A DNA stretch of 64,000 nt, taken from positions 1,391,001 to 1,455,000 of the forward strand of contig CALNXK010000122.1 of NCBI GenBank assembly GCA_942486035.1. Direction: 5' to 3'. The DNA comes from Porites lobata. Lineage: Eukaryota > Cnidaria > Anthozoa > Scleractinia > Poritidae. The position numbers and the translations under genes are program-made. The notes beneath the pieces are model-generated. The model saw only the letters and a list, made by a program, of their open reading frames with translations, did not search any database and was not told where the DNA came from. Shown here one piece after another: positions 36,555 to 48,683 of this stretch; the stretch's first letter is position 1, and each line of letters starts with the position of its first letter.

Positions 36555-38948
36555 GGTGACTGAACACAGTTTTGCGGGCAGTCAGCGGTAACTTGAGTAA
36601 CGGCGCGTGTTTTAAATTAGACAGACAAACATGGCGGCGAAAGAGCAATGGTACACAGAACACGATTTCTCAAAATCTACTTGTTAGAATTTTGTAACAT
36701 TTGGTAAAATTTTTCCTTTTATAGTATTTTCAGTAAAGAGAACTTTAAAATGGAAGTTGAACAGACGAGTTTGGTGACACATTTAATAATTACAGTTCAA
36801 TTAAATTATTGATTATCTAAAAAACCCGTCAGTTAAAATTTGGTCAAATAAGTTTCAAATGGTAATGATTAATTATATTAAGCTGTGTACAAGTTTACAG
36901 GAAAATCTAATGAGTGAATTTTATGTAAACTGAGAAAAAGTGAAATTTTAAGGTGGCTCCGTAATTAATACAAGAGCATTTAACTGTGACAAATTTTCCG
37001 TCATAACTTTTTGGTTTTTAACGCGATGGCCGCGAAACTTGGCAAAGAACAACAGATATCAATCGGCAATAACACAAAATATTCCGATTTCACTGATGGT
37101 AAATATTTCTTGAGAAATTAGAGCTTAAAAGGACCCTACTGTTCAAAGAAAATCGCGTCTAGTAAAAAATTTTGCTGATATTTTTTACTGAAATTTCTGG
37201 TATCGGCTTTAATTGATATAATAAATATGCCAGAGGAATTTCAGAAAAATCGTTGGAGCAGAAGTCCGTAACTAAAAGTCGGTCAAAATTCAGCTGTGAA
37301 ATTGTTTTGGAATTTCAAAAATAAATTACTATCAGGTAGAAGGAGCCACCAGTTTGAATTTTCGGGACAAGTAAATTCAACGCTTGCTAATTCTTAAAAC
37401 AAAAGCCGATTGCCTATCGTGCTATTCTTTGAAAGGTACTTTTTAGTTTTAGAAGAACTATAAATTGCTCCAAGCCTTGCTCTGAAGTAGAATGACTTGT
37501 TCGTCGACAGTTTTAAAATATCCCTTGGCAGTTTTGGCTCAAACTCCTGCTGCATACATTTTGATGTATTGCCATGCATTTTCAACGACTTTTACTGCCG
37601 TTCGTTGCTTCCAACTCAGGAAAAAAGTATTGAGATTGGACGCTACCTCGTATCAGAGCTCAGAAAGAACTGTCCAGCACCTTTGTTTATGACTACAAAA
37701 TGAGCACGAGCGGCAGTTCTGCGTGGAATTCGCACCTCACCCAGGGGGGACGAACGACAATGATGACCATGCTTGTGATCCAAATAACATCACAGTGCGA
37801 AATAAAATTATCGCAAAAATACTGCCCGTTAATAAATTTACAACTCCGAAATTTTTGTCACTCCTTCCTTCAATAAATGGGTATTTTTTTCTTGATTATT
37901 ATGTTTTGCTCTGCAATACATGTTTATACAGACCGGTTCACAGACATGGGCATCATTGTCACTCGTCCCCCCTGGTTGAGGTGCGAATTCCTCGCAGAGC
38001 TGCCGCTCGTGCTCATTTTCCGGTCATAAACAAAGGTACTGGACAGTTCTATCTGAGCTTCGATACTAGGTAGCTTACAATCCCAATACCTTTTTCCTGA
38101 ATTGGAAACAACGTAAAGCACGAAAAGCCGTTGGGGAGGCTTTGCAATACATCAAAATGTATGTAGCAGGAGTTTGAACCAAAATTGCCAAGGGATATTT
38201 TAAAAATGTCGAGGAACAAGTCATTCGATGTCAGAGCAAAGTTTCGAGCAATTTATAGTGCTTCTAAAACTGAAAAGTACCTTTTAAAGAATAGCACGAT
38301 AGGCAATCGGCTTCTGTTTTCAGAATTAGGAAACACACTGAAGTTGCTTGTCCCGAAAATTGAAACTGGTGTCTCCTTCTTTCTGATAGTAATTTATTTT
38401 TGAAATTCCAAAACAATTTCACAGCTGAATTTTGACCGACTTTTAGTTACGGACTTCTGCTCCAACGATTTTTCTGAAATTCCTCTGGCATATTTATTAT
38501 ATCAATTAAAGCCGATACCAGAAATTTCAGTAAAAAATATCAGCAAAATTTTTTACTAGACGCGATTTTCTTTGAACAGTAGGGTCCTTTTAAGCGCTAA
38601 TTTCTCAAGAAATATTTACCATCAATGAAATCGGAATATTTCGTATTATTGCCGAATGATATCTGTTGTTAATTGCAAAGTTTCGCAGCCATCGCCTTAA
38701 AATCGAAAAAGTTATGACGGAAAATTTGTCACAGCTAAATGCTCTTGGGTTAATTACGGAGCCACCTTAAGGTTGTATTCAATCGTTCATGTTGCCATGG
38801 AAACTACGAAAATGTCAAGATTTACCTGTCAATCAAAATCTTTCATCAGTACATTTTTCACTTGCCACGTTTCAGCTTGTGACCAGAAACCTTTCTCTTG
38901 CCATGATTTGGCAAATGACATATAATCACGAAACTGTGTTCAGCCACC
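36555..38948. mobile_element. TTAA-flanked element with GGTGACTGAACACAG ends (outer)
   Basis: The left end GGTGACTGAACACAGTTT and right end AAACTGTGTTCAGCCACC are inverted copies, each with TTAA outside (36551-36554 and 38949-38952). TTAA duplications are made by piggyBac and Kolobok type elements. The left sub-terminal 80 bp recurs in reverse at about 52065-52148. No transposase is visible; most of its interior is the palindrome at 36952-38766. Confidence 0.75.
36952..38766. mobile_element. 1.8-kb near-perfect palindrome flanked by TTAA (inner)
   Basis: From GGTGGCTCCGTAATTAA at 36952 the sequence runs about 825 bp inward to about 37780 and then, after a spacer of about 160 bp, returns as its near-perfect reverse complement to TTAATTACGGAGCCACC at 38766. 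TTAA stands outside both ends (36948-36951 and 38767-38770). Matching arm words include CGTCATAACTTTTT, CCGATTTCA, AAAGGACCCTACTGTTC, CAATCGGC, GGGACAAG and AATGACTTGTTC. The arms differ by scattered substitutions and small indels. Open frames inside are mirror images, not genes. Confidence 0.9.
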
Positions 38949-39208
38949 TTAATTTGGACGGATGAAAACACGTCATAAGTCAGTTTTTCCTTTATAAAGA
39001 TAAAAGTTTATCATGACAGAAGACTACTTGAAATAAACCTCACGGCTAATTTCGCTGTGTGAAAAATCAAAAAAGTAAACGAAATTTAACAAGCAAGCTG
39101 TTTTGGAGGTTAAAAACATTTGTGAAGGTAAAACCACATCGACAAACCAGTGAGGGTCAGCCGGATATTTAGTAGACTTGGAGACCTCGGGGCTAGATCA
39201 GAATGTAA

Positions 39209-39365
39209 GGGCCTGTTTACATGGAGGTGGGGGACCCCAGGTGAGGTAACCCGCCTGTCTATATTATCTCTCATATTAATTTGATCACGTTTACATGATA
39301 GGTGGGGTGACCGCCACTTGTTACCTCACCTATCTGGGGTCCCCCACCTCCATGTAAACAGGCCC
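39209..39365. mobile_element. PIF/Harbinger-like MITE, copy 1
   Basis: The element is 157 bp. The left end GGGCCTGTTTACATGGAGGT and right end ACCTCCATGTAAACAGGCCC are perfect inverse copies, and TAA stands on both sides (39206-39208 and 39366-39368). A 3-bp TAA/TTA duplication with GG(G/C)CCTGTTTACA-type ends is characteristic of PIF/Harbinger MITEs (family knowledge). The interior TTTGATCACGTTT is shared with copy 2. Confidence 0.85.
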
Positions 39366-40099
39366 TAAGAAAATAAGAAATATCCATTAACGTTAATGGA
39401 AACGTACAGACGAACAATATCGATTCGGAAAACGGAGAAAACAGTATTCGTTTCAAATAAAGTCGAATCGAAAGAGTGTGCGCGGGGCTAAGTGCTCCTT
39501 GATCTTCTGCATAGCATTTTCTTTTCCGTAGCGGGTATAACTAGTCTAGTGAATGTTTGTTAAAAAAGAGAGTACATCAGTTTATAGAAAGGCACGTAGT
39601 AACCTTAATTTAACGGATGAAATCTTGCAAGTACTTAATCTGTTTTGGAAAACTATTATCTTCTTTTCCAAATCATGGACGGAAATAATCCGAGAACAGG
39701 AAGCCCGTTCTAAAAACAACAAAAAAAATGTTCTCCGCCTCTGTTTTCTTTTCTGTACCTGTTACAAAGGTCTGTGGCTTTCAGTGCTACATCAGATTGT
39801 TGATTTGTAAGGCCCATCTTGATCACAAACATCGTGCTACTCAATACTGTGCCTAACTCCATACATACATTATCTGACTTATAGAAAGAACAGGTCGTGC
39901 TTTAGTCGAACTAGCTATGTACGGTAGTAGTAGCACGATTGAGACGTGCCTAACCCGCTCCTTATGGTTTCATGACCTTTTGTTTCTCGCAAAGCCGAGT
40001 TTTATAAATTTGTCGCGTATCGCGCGTACATTGTTGTGGCTTGCACGTACATTTTATTTAGTATTTAGTGGATAGCACTTTTCGCGCATTTCGATTGGA

Positions 40100-40141
<42 letters not shown>

Positions 40142-40152
40142 CCGGAGTCTAG

Positions 40153-40263
40153 ATGGCGTCTCGCTTCGAGACATTTACGGAAGACGAAATTTGAGCAATA
40201 AATGAAGCAGTCATGCAAACAAACACCAAGAAAGTGACTAACTTTGGCTTGACGGTGTTACTG
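40153..40263 (+). pseudogene. First-exon fossil of a Crypton-like (DUF3504-type) element gene
   Basis: From ATG at 40153 the frame reads MASRFETFTEDEI, then an in-frame TGA at 40192-40194, then NEAVMQTNTKKVTNFGLTV up to a good splice donor (CTG|GTAGGT at 40263/40264). The pattern of a short acidic start followed by NTKK(A/V)TxFGL is what I associate with N-terminal exons of multi-copy Crypton-derived genes in marine invertebrates (recalled, not searched). The stop codon and absence of recognisable later exons indicate a dead copy. Confidence 0.5.
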
Positions 40264-41650
40264 GTAGGTAGACAATTATTTTCATGCTGAATCTGCAACA
40301 AAATCGTAAAAATGCAGGTGACAAAATCCCCGAAATGTTTGTGAATTGTAAATAAAGTTCCTAGTAAGTGACGTTTTTAATTTACAAAAAGGTACTTTTT
40401 TCGTTTTTTCAACCAAAGCAACTATCCCCCTTAAGGTCAGAGAACAGCGCTAGCTATATACCTCGACCCCTCGCGTCTCGGTACATATATCCACCACTAT
40501 TCACCTCCTCTTTGGGGGATAGTTGTGTAATATCTTTTGATGTCTTCAATGACGCCATTAAGCGATAAGTTTGGTCCGTTGTGTTAACTGTTTTTGCGGT
40601 CATTTTGGTGATCAAAAAATACCTCTGCCAGCAAATTTCGGCGGAAAAAGTATTGCAAAGAGAACATTTAGGCAATTTGGAATTTGGTAAAGCGCTTAAT
40701 ATTCTCTTCAACTCGTTTTGCAGCAATTTTTCAAACCAAGTTGCACGCCTGTTTTGTTGCCCGTTTTACCGTAGCATGAGTCGCGGGTTCTGCATTCTTG
40801 TTCGCCGGAGATGCGTTTCAGCTCGGCTTCTTAACGCAAAATCTTTCTCTTTTTCCTGGAATCTACCTCCGAATTCAAGTTGCATCGAGGTCAATTTAAT
40901 AACGTAGCGCTTTTCCCGCCGATGGATCAAAAACTGGTTTCAGCTACGTACATCGATCGGCCGTCACGATTCCGAATAGAATTTGCAGGAGAACGTGCAC
41001 TTTTTTCCATCCGGCGACCTTAACTTGAGTGCAACAACGTGTTTCGACAGGGTCGGCGAGATACATATTTCTAGTTATAGTTAAATATCTTAGAGGTTTA
41101 GAGGCTACTGAGACGACTTTTTTGATCCCGGTATTCCAGGAAGCAAGCCAGTTCAGAGCCCTCATGTTTTCAGAGAGATTGAAAGCAGTGCGCATGATCA
41201 GTTTATTAAGTATTGTTGCTGTTTTGGTTCGCTGGACTGGCCTAGCCTGGCGTGAGTTATTTATACAAAGGAAATTTCCCGCCCGGTTAGCTGGGATACT
41301 GCCCTATGATCATTAAAAAGAATAATATGTTGGATGTGCCAATAAAACACGAAATTTAAAGTGCACTTAGGCCAACTAAGAAATCCGTTTTTTGATTTCG
41401 TATTTTGTGGACCCCGACATCATCAACGTCGTCGAAAGAAAAGACGTTTGAACACTAGGCTATGTTTCAGTGTGGCGGACAGGCAAAAACGGAACGTTTC
41501 AAGAACGCTGACGTCGTAACTATTGCAGTACATGTATAACATGCGTACAAGATGAAAATGGCGGGAATAAACGATAGGATTGTACTGTTGCCAGGGAATA
41601 GCCTAGAAAAGAAAACTTGTCACTAGATTCGATCATTTTTCATTGCTTTA
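40264..41650. other. Intergenic stretch, nothing recognised
   Basis: Several open frames of about 80-110 codons overlap on opposite strands at 40368-41316 and none shows a domain. If the Crypton-like exon at 40153 was part of a longer gene, later exons should lie here, but I cannot identify any. Confidence 0.4.
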
Positions 41651-41810
41651 GGACCTGTTTACATGGAGATGGGGGACCCCAGGTAGGTGAGGTAATCCGC
41701 TTAGGTGGGGTAACCCGCCTGGCCATATAATCTTTCATTTTAATTTGATCACGTTTGCATAATAGGTGGGGTGACCCACCACATGTTATTTCACATACCT
41801 AAACAGGTCC
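41651..41810. mobile_element. PIF/Harbinger-like MITE, copy 2
   Basis: The element is 160 bp. It has the left end GGACCTGTTTACATGGAGAT, right end AACAGGTCC, and TTA on both sides (41648-41650 and 41811-41813). It shares GGGGGACCCCAGGT, GGTAACCCGCCTG and TTTGATCACGTTT with copy 1 at 39209-39365 but its right arm is more decayed, so the hairpin is imperfect. Confidence 0.8.
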
Positions 41811-42152
41811 TTAGTATAGCAATTAATATGCGAAAATGCAAGTTTGGTGACCCAAATGTTCTTTGAGGTAATGGGCTGTAGAGTAGTTATTGTTGATGTT
41901 TAATCTTTGGAACGCGTGAAATACACGTGATTTTAATAGCAAGGGGTACAAATTTAAGAAATATTAGCACTCCTTGTCTATAAATTCAAAAAAGTAAACT
42001 TGCTAAACTCAAGCTTTAGGCATAAACCATAACCATACTTTTGTTTTCAGTTTGTCGATTGACGAATAGTTTTCATCGATTATTCTTACGAGTCAGCTCC
42101 AAATAAATTTCGTTGATGAATAACTTGATGCAGCCCTTCATATCATTAAGCA

Positions 42153-42233
42153 ATGGCAGAAAACATGAAAACTGTCATTTGCGAGCAGTGTGGTTTTGAG
42201 TTAAGCATTGACCCAGAAAATAACAAAGTACAG
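42153..42233 (+). CDS. Candidate isolated first exon, two-Cys motif
   Basis: ATG at 42153 opens MAENMKTVICEQCGFELSID followed by PENNKVQ, ending at a possible donor (CAG|GTTTGC, non-ideal). The CxxC pair suggests half of a zinc site. A strong acceptor (CCTCTTTGCTTAGCAG) lies at about 42778, and the following 100 bp reads openly in two frames, but the most coding-like frame is out of phase with this exon. It could be the start of a small gene, a mobile-element exon, or chance. Confidence 0.25.
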
Positions 42234-42401
42234 GTTTGCCCACTTTGGTCAATTCTGTACGGCCCTCAGGTGCAGAAAGGTCTTGAAAGGCTGCGGGCAA
42301 TTTATAAGTTATGTCATAACCCCGGCCGAGGATAATTTTTCTCGGGGAGATACGTTAAGTCTTCTATTTTTGCGGCACCGATCAGTGAAAAAAGACGCCT
42401 G

Positions 42402-45400
42402 AAATATTCATGTAATAAAATCGCAGACATTAAACAAATACCTTAATAGAATCTAATTTTTATGCAAATCAAAATTTACAAGTCCATTCAAATTTTCGTT
42501 ACCATAAATATCTATTTTGATTAATTTTTTTCAGTATATCGTTCATTGGCTTGTTATCCACTTCTTACTCAGTCCGTTTGTCACCGTCTTATGATTTTGT
42601 TCATTTTTTGCCAATGAACCTGGGACCAGATTACGACGTAGCGTTTCTTCTCTCTTCTTATCCTGCTGGATTTTTGTTTGTTTTGTGCTTCTTGCTCTAA
42701 TAATCATTGACTTTTACAATGTGTTTTGTAAAATTTCTCTTTCCGTAATATACATCCGGCCTCCTCTTTGCTTAGCAGAGATCAGACGGGAACTGCTTCC
42801 AGGGAAACACAGAATGTGTCAGAAGAGATCACAAAAGAAACACTAGCAAACATTTTGTTTCAATATGTGGGAAAATTCAAAGAAATGTTCCATGCAGTGA
42901 CTTATTTTTGGTTAACTGACCAGAAAATCGTTCAGAGTAATTGATCTTATAATTAAAGACAATTACAAAATTGAAGTGGAATTAAAAAATCAGAAGCCGA
43001 GTTGGCAACGAAGATTTGTGCTGAGGTTTTTTGTAACAAAATGTAGAAGGGCCAGTCCATTTATAAGCTAACAGACTGTTTACTTGCTTGCTTGCTTCTA
43101 GACTTAATTGAGCGGAGAACTATATGCATCTCTGGAACCCCTATGTATCGCTTACGTAGGGAGAGAAAATTACTTTTCTAGAAAATAACTCTTTCTTTAT
43201 TGCCTTGGTAACCTTGTGAATGGTAAATGACCTAAAACCACGAATTGTTTACAATCAATGAACTCAGCGAGACAAATCACCATAGGGGTGCCCTTCATGC
43301 CGGTTCGGATTTTTAAAAAAATTTTATGATGGATCCAGTCTTTGGAACTCTGTCGCTATATACTTCATAAATTGGCAAGAAATCTTCTGATCTACAATGT
43401 AAGTAAGCTTTTATGCATTCCAGTTTATATGTGTTTGCATGTCTTTTACTTGTTTTGACTGGCAGGAAAAAATGCAGTTGACCCGTCAATTTTATTGAAA
43501 TGAAGTATGGCCTATCTTTGCAGGCATTTAACGTTTGCACCCAAAACACATAATTGAATGATTCTTTGCTGCCTGCCTTAAAAATGAATGTGTATGATCG
43601 AATCGGCAAAGTCTTTTTTTTGTTTATAACATAACTTGTTCACTTCAGTGTATACTCCACGGGAGAAAATTAGACAGAGACTTAAATCATGGTGCGTCAA
43701 AACAGGTTAAGGAGTGAACTGTCTTTTATTATGGTGAACCCGATTGCTCTTCCTTTTTTCCTTAGACTTGCGCTGAAAGTTTATGACCCCCTTTACTCAT
43801 TGGGCTATCAAAACTATCCCTCGAGTTAATCAAATGTATTCATATTCAAGCCGTGAATTGACAAAACAAAATAAAGAGAACTGAACTGTTCAGCATCGCA
43901 AGTGTTTTTATTCAAAGAGTCTATAACTTTGTTAGTTTTTATCTTCTAAGAACATTGCGTACAATCTTATTCCGTCCTTTGATGCATTCTGTGATCTTTT
44001 CACACTTTCTTAAACTTATATCATATTTGCACGCGGGTATATTTTTTTGCATATTAATCTAAGTTAACAAAGAATCAGCTAACTTAAAGTGCAGTTTGCG
44101 TTGTATTTTAAAGTCTACAAGAGTGCACAGTAAATTAATCACTGACCGAATAATAAATTCCAAAATTAATTATTATCGACAGCTTAGTAGTGCTAAAAGA
44201 GTAGTGAAATGGGTCAATTATAGCTGAACTGTGTCATTTCTTGTCAGTTTTAAACCATTTGTGTTGAATTTAGCTAAATCTAGATCATTCAAAAACACCT
44301 TTGGCCCCTAAATTTATTAAAGGGGAGTCACTGTGTAGAACTTTAAGTAATGATTTAAGAAAAAAGAATCGGTGCAGCCGTTTGAAGAGACGTTATTTCG
44401 AAAACAATTTGCCCGTCTCAGTGTTTTCAGCACCTGCAGAGTACTTAAGTTATAAGTTGTAATTATGTATAATTATATCGGTATTATCGCTTACTTAAAT
44501 GGTTTGTTCTTACTCAACTTGAGATATAAATAAGAAAAGTACCTAAACTTATTCTTTTGCCAGAAAGTGATCTGTGAAGTACTTCAATTAAGTATTGCAT
44601 TTTCCTGTGGTCTCTGTGACGTTTTCCCTTGGGAGCTGTTTGGCGCAAATTAATGACAGGATAAATAAATAACATATTTACTCTACTAAAGGTTTGGTTT
44701 ATTTATTGTTTTCCAAACCTACACGACTTCTATGCTTGAGCAGTCAGTATCGCAAAAACGAAAAGTGGTAGCGTTTTTTTGTTTTATTTCACCACCTTAA
44801 AATCAGCTATAAATTACGAAAACCGTAAATATGTAGATTGGAAAAGTCAGACAAAAGAAATAAAGAAACTTCTGTTCAGTGGTACTGATACCTAGTTGGA
44901 CAATTTTGTTCAAATTTTGATTTTGTTGTGTAAAAAAAGCGCTTTGGGTATGATCTTCTTTTGAAGGAAAATTTTTTTAAAAAAGTGGGTATTAACGGAA
45001 AACAACGTTTAAGGTTCAGTTTTAATTAGTATTAAGAGCTTACCTGATTGCCCAAACTCTTCCTTTTTTTCCCCAACTGGATTTCTTCCGCGAAGGGGTA
45101 AAAAGGCAAACTCCACGAAAATGTGTTCGATTGACCTCAGATTTACATAAAGTTAGTTAAACAGATAAACAATTAAGTCGTTTCGGTTTTATTTACAAAA
45201 TGTTTTTATCGAGAGGCATTTTTGCACGACCCCCACCACTTTTTAAAGTCTTATTACCAACCTTGTGTAACTTTTAGTCGCCATCGAATGTAGCAACTCG
45301 TGTTTTTAGTGCTTTAACTGTGGAAACACTAGAACTAATTGAATCAGCGAAAAAGGAAATAGCGACGGACCATTCTTGGGTCAAATTAACCCTTTTGACG

Positions 45401-46429
45401 TGGTCAACGAATATCTGTTTCTGTGGTGTTTTACTTTCCACTGAGGCAAAACTAAGTAGAGTGAATGACAAGCATTTACTCCATGATCCATGTTTCTCTA
45501 AATTACTGAACATTAAAATGAAAATACAAATGATTTGATCAAACAAATGCATAGCCTCCCACGCAGACGCTCGTGACAAAGCCCAAGACAAGTCTGCGTG
45601 GGAGGCTACAAAATGTACACCGGTGTCCATTATATTGCCAAAACACTCAATTATCTGAGATGGGCCTTTGCGCTTAATTAGGAAGTGTATAGTTATGTTC
45701 ATAACTACTATTTCCAAACGTGATCTCAAAATGTGATCACAAGATTTATCCGCCATTCTTCACTATCACAAACCTTTAAATCTTCGACATTAACATCTTT
45801 TAAAACATGTCTTTGATCATCCGAAACACTGTTCAAATTTGGAACCGTTTGAATAGTTAAAAGGTTTTTTCACTTTGTGTTTGTGTATTTTATTCCCTCA
45901 ATAGAGCACAAGGGGACACGTAATTCATTGATCACATAGCTGTAGTGGTTCATGTTTTGATGAGATTGCCTTTGAGAAGACCGTTTATCGAGCGTGTAAT
46001 GTATAGTGTGTTTTTAGAATATATCCAAGTTACACTTTAATAGCCAATCTAGGTCTCTGACTGGGTGATAAAAAAGTGTCAGTAGAATGATGCAGCTGGG
46101 GAAAAATCATTTGCATGGACAAAGATACAGAAAATTGTTTGTCTCCAAATTTATTTCATTACCTTCTTCCTAATATTCGAAGAATGGATCCGACGCGTTT
46201 CGCGTTTAGAGAACATGATGAAATCGAGAGGATCGAAAAGGGAAAACGTGCTTTCTGGAATGTTTTTGTTATGCAGGGGAAAAAGCCAATCAGGTGTGAA
46301 ATTAGCACTTCAGTGTTTTTTACAAAGTGGTTTATGTATTTCAACAAGACTTGCTGGTGCCGGCCCTTTGGTTATCAGAACTGGTATAAGCTGAACTTCA
46401 TTTGACATTATCTATCCATGTCCGACGGG
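42402..46429. other. Intergenic AT-rich stretch with little recognisable content
   Basis: I find no recognised gene. A minus-strand ATG-initiated frame of 160 codons lies at 45274-45756, but it contains a hairpin element (45551-45608) in its middle and matches nothing I know. A plus-strand frame of 96 codons at 46115-46405 is also unrecognised. Neither has domain-like features. Confidence 0.45.
45551..45608. mobile_element. 58-bp AGCCTCCCACGCAGAC hairpin
   Basis: TAGCCTCCCACGCAGAC is answered by GTCTGCGTGGGAGGCTA around a 24-bp centre. It resembles the other AGCCT(G/C)-ended hairpins at 26702 and 35565, but I do not see a clean flanking duplication. Confidence 0.65.
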
Positions 46430-48000
46430 TAATAGTGAGTCTTGAATCGATTGCAAGGATTTCTCCAAACATAGATCTCGCAGTTAAATTTCTCAATGTG
46501 GAGATAGACACTGTCTGAAGTGGGTGGCAGCGACTCATTTTTGTGCTTCTGTCTGCAAAACATTGCATAGCGAAGATCACCCGCTTTAAAAACACCTTCT
46601 TTGGGCTAGGATACAAGGTGCAGATAAAAGCTTCTGTTTCATCCGCGGTATTGGCGCCTGCATCTATCGTCTGACCTATTCGTCCTAAGGTTTCCTAGGG
46701 TCTTTTACCGTTTCGAAAAACTTTCCAAGCACTTCGCTTTCCAATTCCAGCGAGAGAGCTTGTGGAGTCGCATCCAGTTAGAGAGTGACATGCAGGGATT
46801 GCTCCTCAGAGCTTTTCTTCCGGGATGGGCAGCAATTTTGTGAACTGGAATGAGCCTAATCTCATCCTTTACTCCGGGCCAGAACCACCACTCTTTACAG
46901 CCGGCCAATGTCCTCCCAGTTTGAAACGCAAAGGACGAATACGCCGGTATCAGGCGACTGGATGATAATTGTGGAAGCTTCTTTTGACGCATGTTTCGCA
47001 TGTTTCTCGGGTCAGTCTCCTTTTGACTGGGATGCAATAATAGTACGAGTTCTGTGTTACCTCTTTTCATTGATACTGCTAGCTTTCCATTCCTGAATTC
47101 ACCACCAATAACGAGTTGTTCTATGGCAAACTTGCGCCAGCATTCGGATAGAAAAGTAACGAGGTTAGCCTTGTTTCGCGGGTTTGATATGTATTTCTAC
47201 CAATGCTTTGGAACTGGTGTCAGTTGACCATTGATGACAATTTCGAAGACATTTACCTCTCCTCTCCTCTTGCACTCTCCTCGTTTGATTGATACTGGCC
47301 AGTACTGATCAAAACAATGTCCACCTTCGAGCAATCATGTTCTTTAAGAGTAGAAGTGACAATTTTAAAATAAAAATCAGCAAGTTCACAATATGTAGTA
47401 GTTCCGGAGCGTTTTGTTGATTGAAAAAGTGCCGTACCGTCATTTACGTTAACATATGGTATTCCTGATCGTATTGGAAGTCTTGGCATCACTTCTTCTT
47501 CTTCTTCCAATGTGGAAAGAAGGCTACTCTCTTGTGTGGAGATACATCAGGATCAAGATGAGCTAGATAGATAGGAACAGAGGAGAATTCATATCTAAGG
47601 ACTTCTTTGACGTCTACATTTCTTACTTTGCTGCCAACAAAAGACGACCAAATAAGTCTCTATCTCCGCCTATCGTGGTCATCTTCTCGTCTGCAGCTTT
47701 AATAATGTTACTTTCTTCACTGTATAGTCAAATGTTTGAATTTTTAGGTTTTTTACTGGCTCCCAGAAACTGACTCCCTCTGAATTTAATCGTTTCTAAA
47801 TAAATTCATTCATTTTCGTGCTTTCTGTTTCTGTGCTTTCTACCAATCGTTGCGCGATTCCATCTGGCATTACAACGCCACTTGCGATGCTAAAAGCTGA
47901 TCTGCCTCTTCGGTGAAAGGATCTATCATTATTCCTGAATCAAAGCAACTAACGATTTTCTTCACGTCTCATTCATCTCACCTGGTCCTCTTAAAACATG
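46430..48000 (-). pseudogene. Decayed multi-copy, transposon-associated gene (unnamed family)
   Basis: Read on the minus strand in several frames, ordered pieces match a large repetitive protein family I recall from fish and cnidarian genomes. They are DPFTEEADQL (about 47910), MPDGIAQRL and FWEPVKNLKIQTF (47750-47870), VNDGTALFQ and KVDIVLISTGQYQ (47290-47450), TPVPKHW (about 47210), FLSECWRKFAIEQLVIGGEF (about 47130), a decayed form of the family's HEEADTR box (about 47010), TGCDSTSSLAGIGKRSAW (about 46750) and SLPPTSDSVYLHI (about 46510). Several frameshifts and stops break it. The family's function is not established; multi-copy occurrence suggests a mobile-element origin (inference). The upstream limit may reach about 48480. 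Confidence 0.6.
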
Positions 48001-48683
48001 CCTCTTTGTGTAAGTTTCCTTCGTCGTAATCGTTCAAGTATCACATCTCTTAAAAGGCGGTGGTAATGGTAGCACGTTCATGGCACGTTAAAATCTATCG
48101 ATTCACTACGTTAGAATTGTGCCTGATTCCAATTATTCCGCCTTTTAATTTGAAATCACGATTTATAGATTGGTCATAGGCCATGGATGGCTTGAAAGGC
48201 TCACAGAATGACTTCAATCCATGAATCCCTGATAAACAAGAGGATGTTGGGAACTAATTGTAGTCATGTCCGCTATGTCTTCTTGAGGGTGCGTTTTTGA
48301 CCAGTCGTTGGTTGAAGCTGTTGATCGCAAACATCTTCTTTTGTTATCTTGGATGCTTTCGAGTTTCTCTTCTTCATTCTGATCCTCGCTTTCATTTTCT
48401 GAGCATTTCATGGCATATTGTATGTTCTGGTTGCATGTGTACGAGGAATAACAAGGGGAACGCCACACAACAAAACGTTTTTGAAGTTTCGTAATTTCAT
48501 TTGCGAGTCGTCCAGAAACGTCGTCCTTCCGAATTTTTAATTTCGATATAAGAATTCGATATATAAATAAAAAATAGGTCTTCTTAACTTTTCTTCACTA
48601 TCTGCTTGGCGGATGATGCATTTTAAATAACAGGTTGCACTGTTCGATCGAGGCTTCTTTAATGTCCGTGGCTTAGTGGAATA

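Noticed and set aside
36952..38766. Open frames of 60-120 codons in both arms
   Set aside because: They are mirror images created by the palindrome and have no recognisable domain.
39553..39810. 85-codon plus-strand frame (ARSNLNLTDEILQVLNLFWK region) as part of a known enzyme
   Set aside because: It vaguely recalls helical segments of several families, but there is no diagnostic motif, splice support or neighbouring exon.
42776..42945. Open stretch after a strong acceptor at about 42778 as exon 2 of the 42153 exon
   Set aside because: The coding-like frame (RDQTGTASRETQNVSEE) is out of phase with the proposed donor, and the in-phase frame is not convincing.
45274..45756. 160-codon minus-strand frame as a gene
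   Set aside because: It runs through a hairpin element at 45551-45608 and shows no domain. I kept it only as a note in the region entry.
46705..47070. Integrase zinc-finger region suggested by WWFWPGVKDEI on the minus strand
   Set aside because: The surrounding ordered motifs fit the unnamed multi-copy family better and no HHCC pattern is present.
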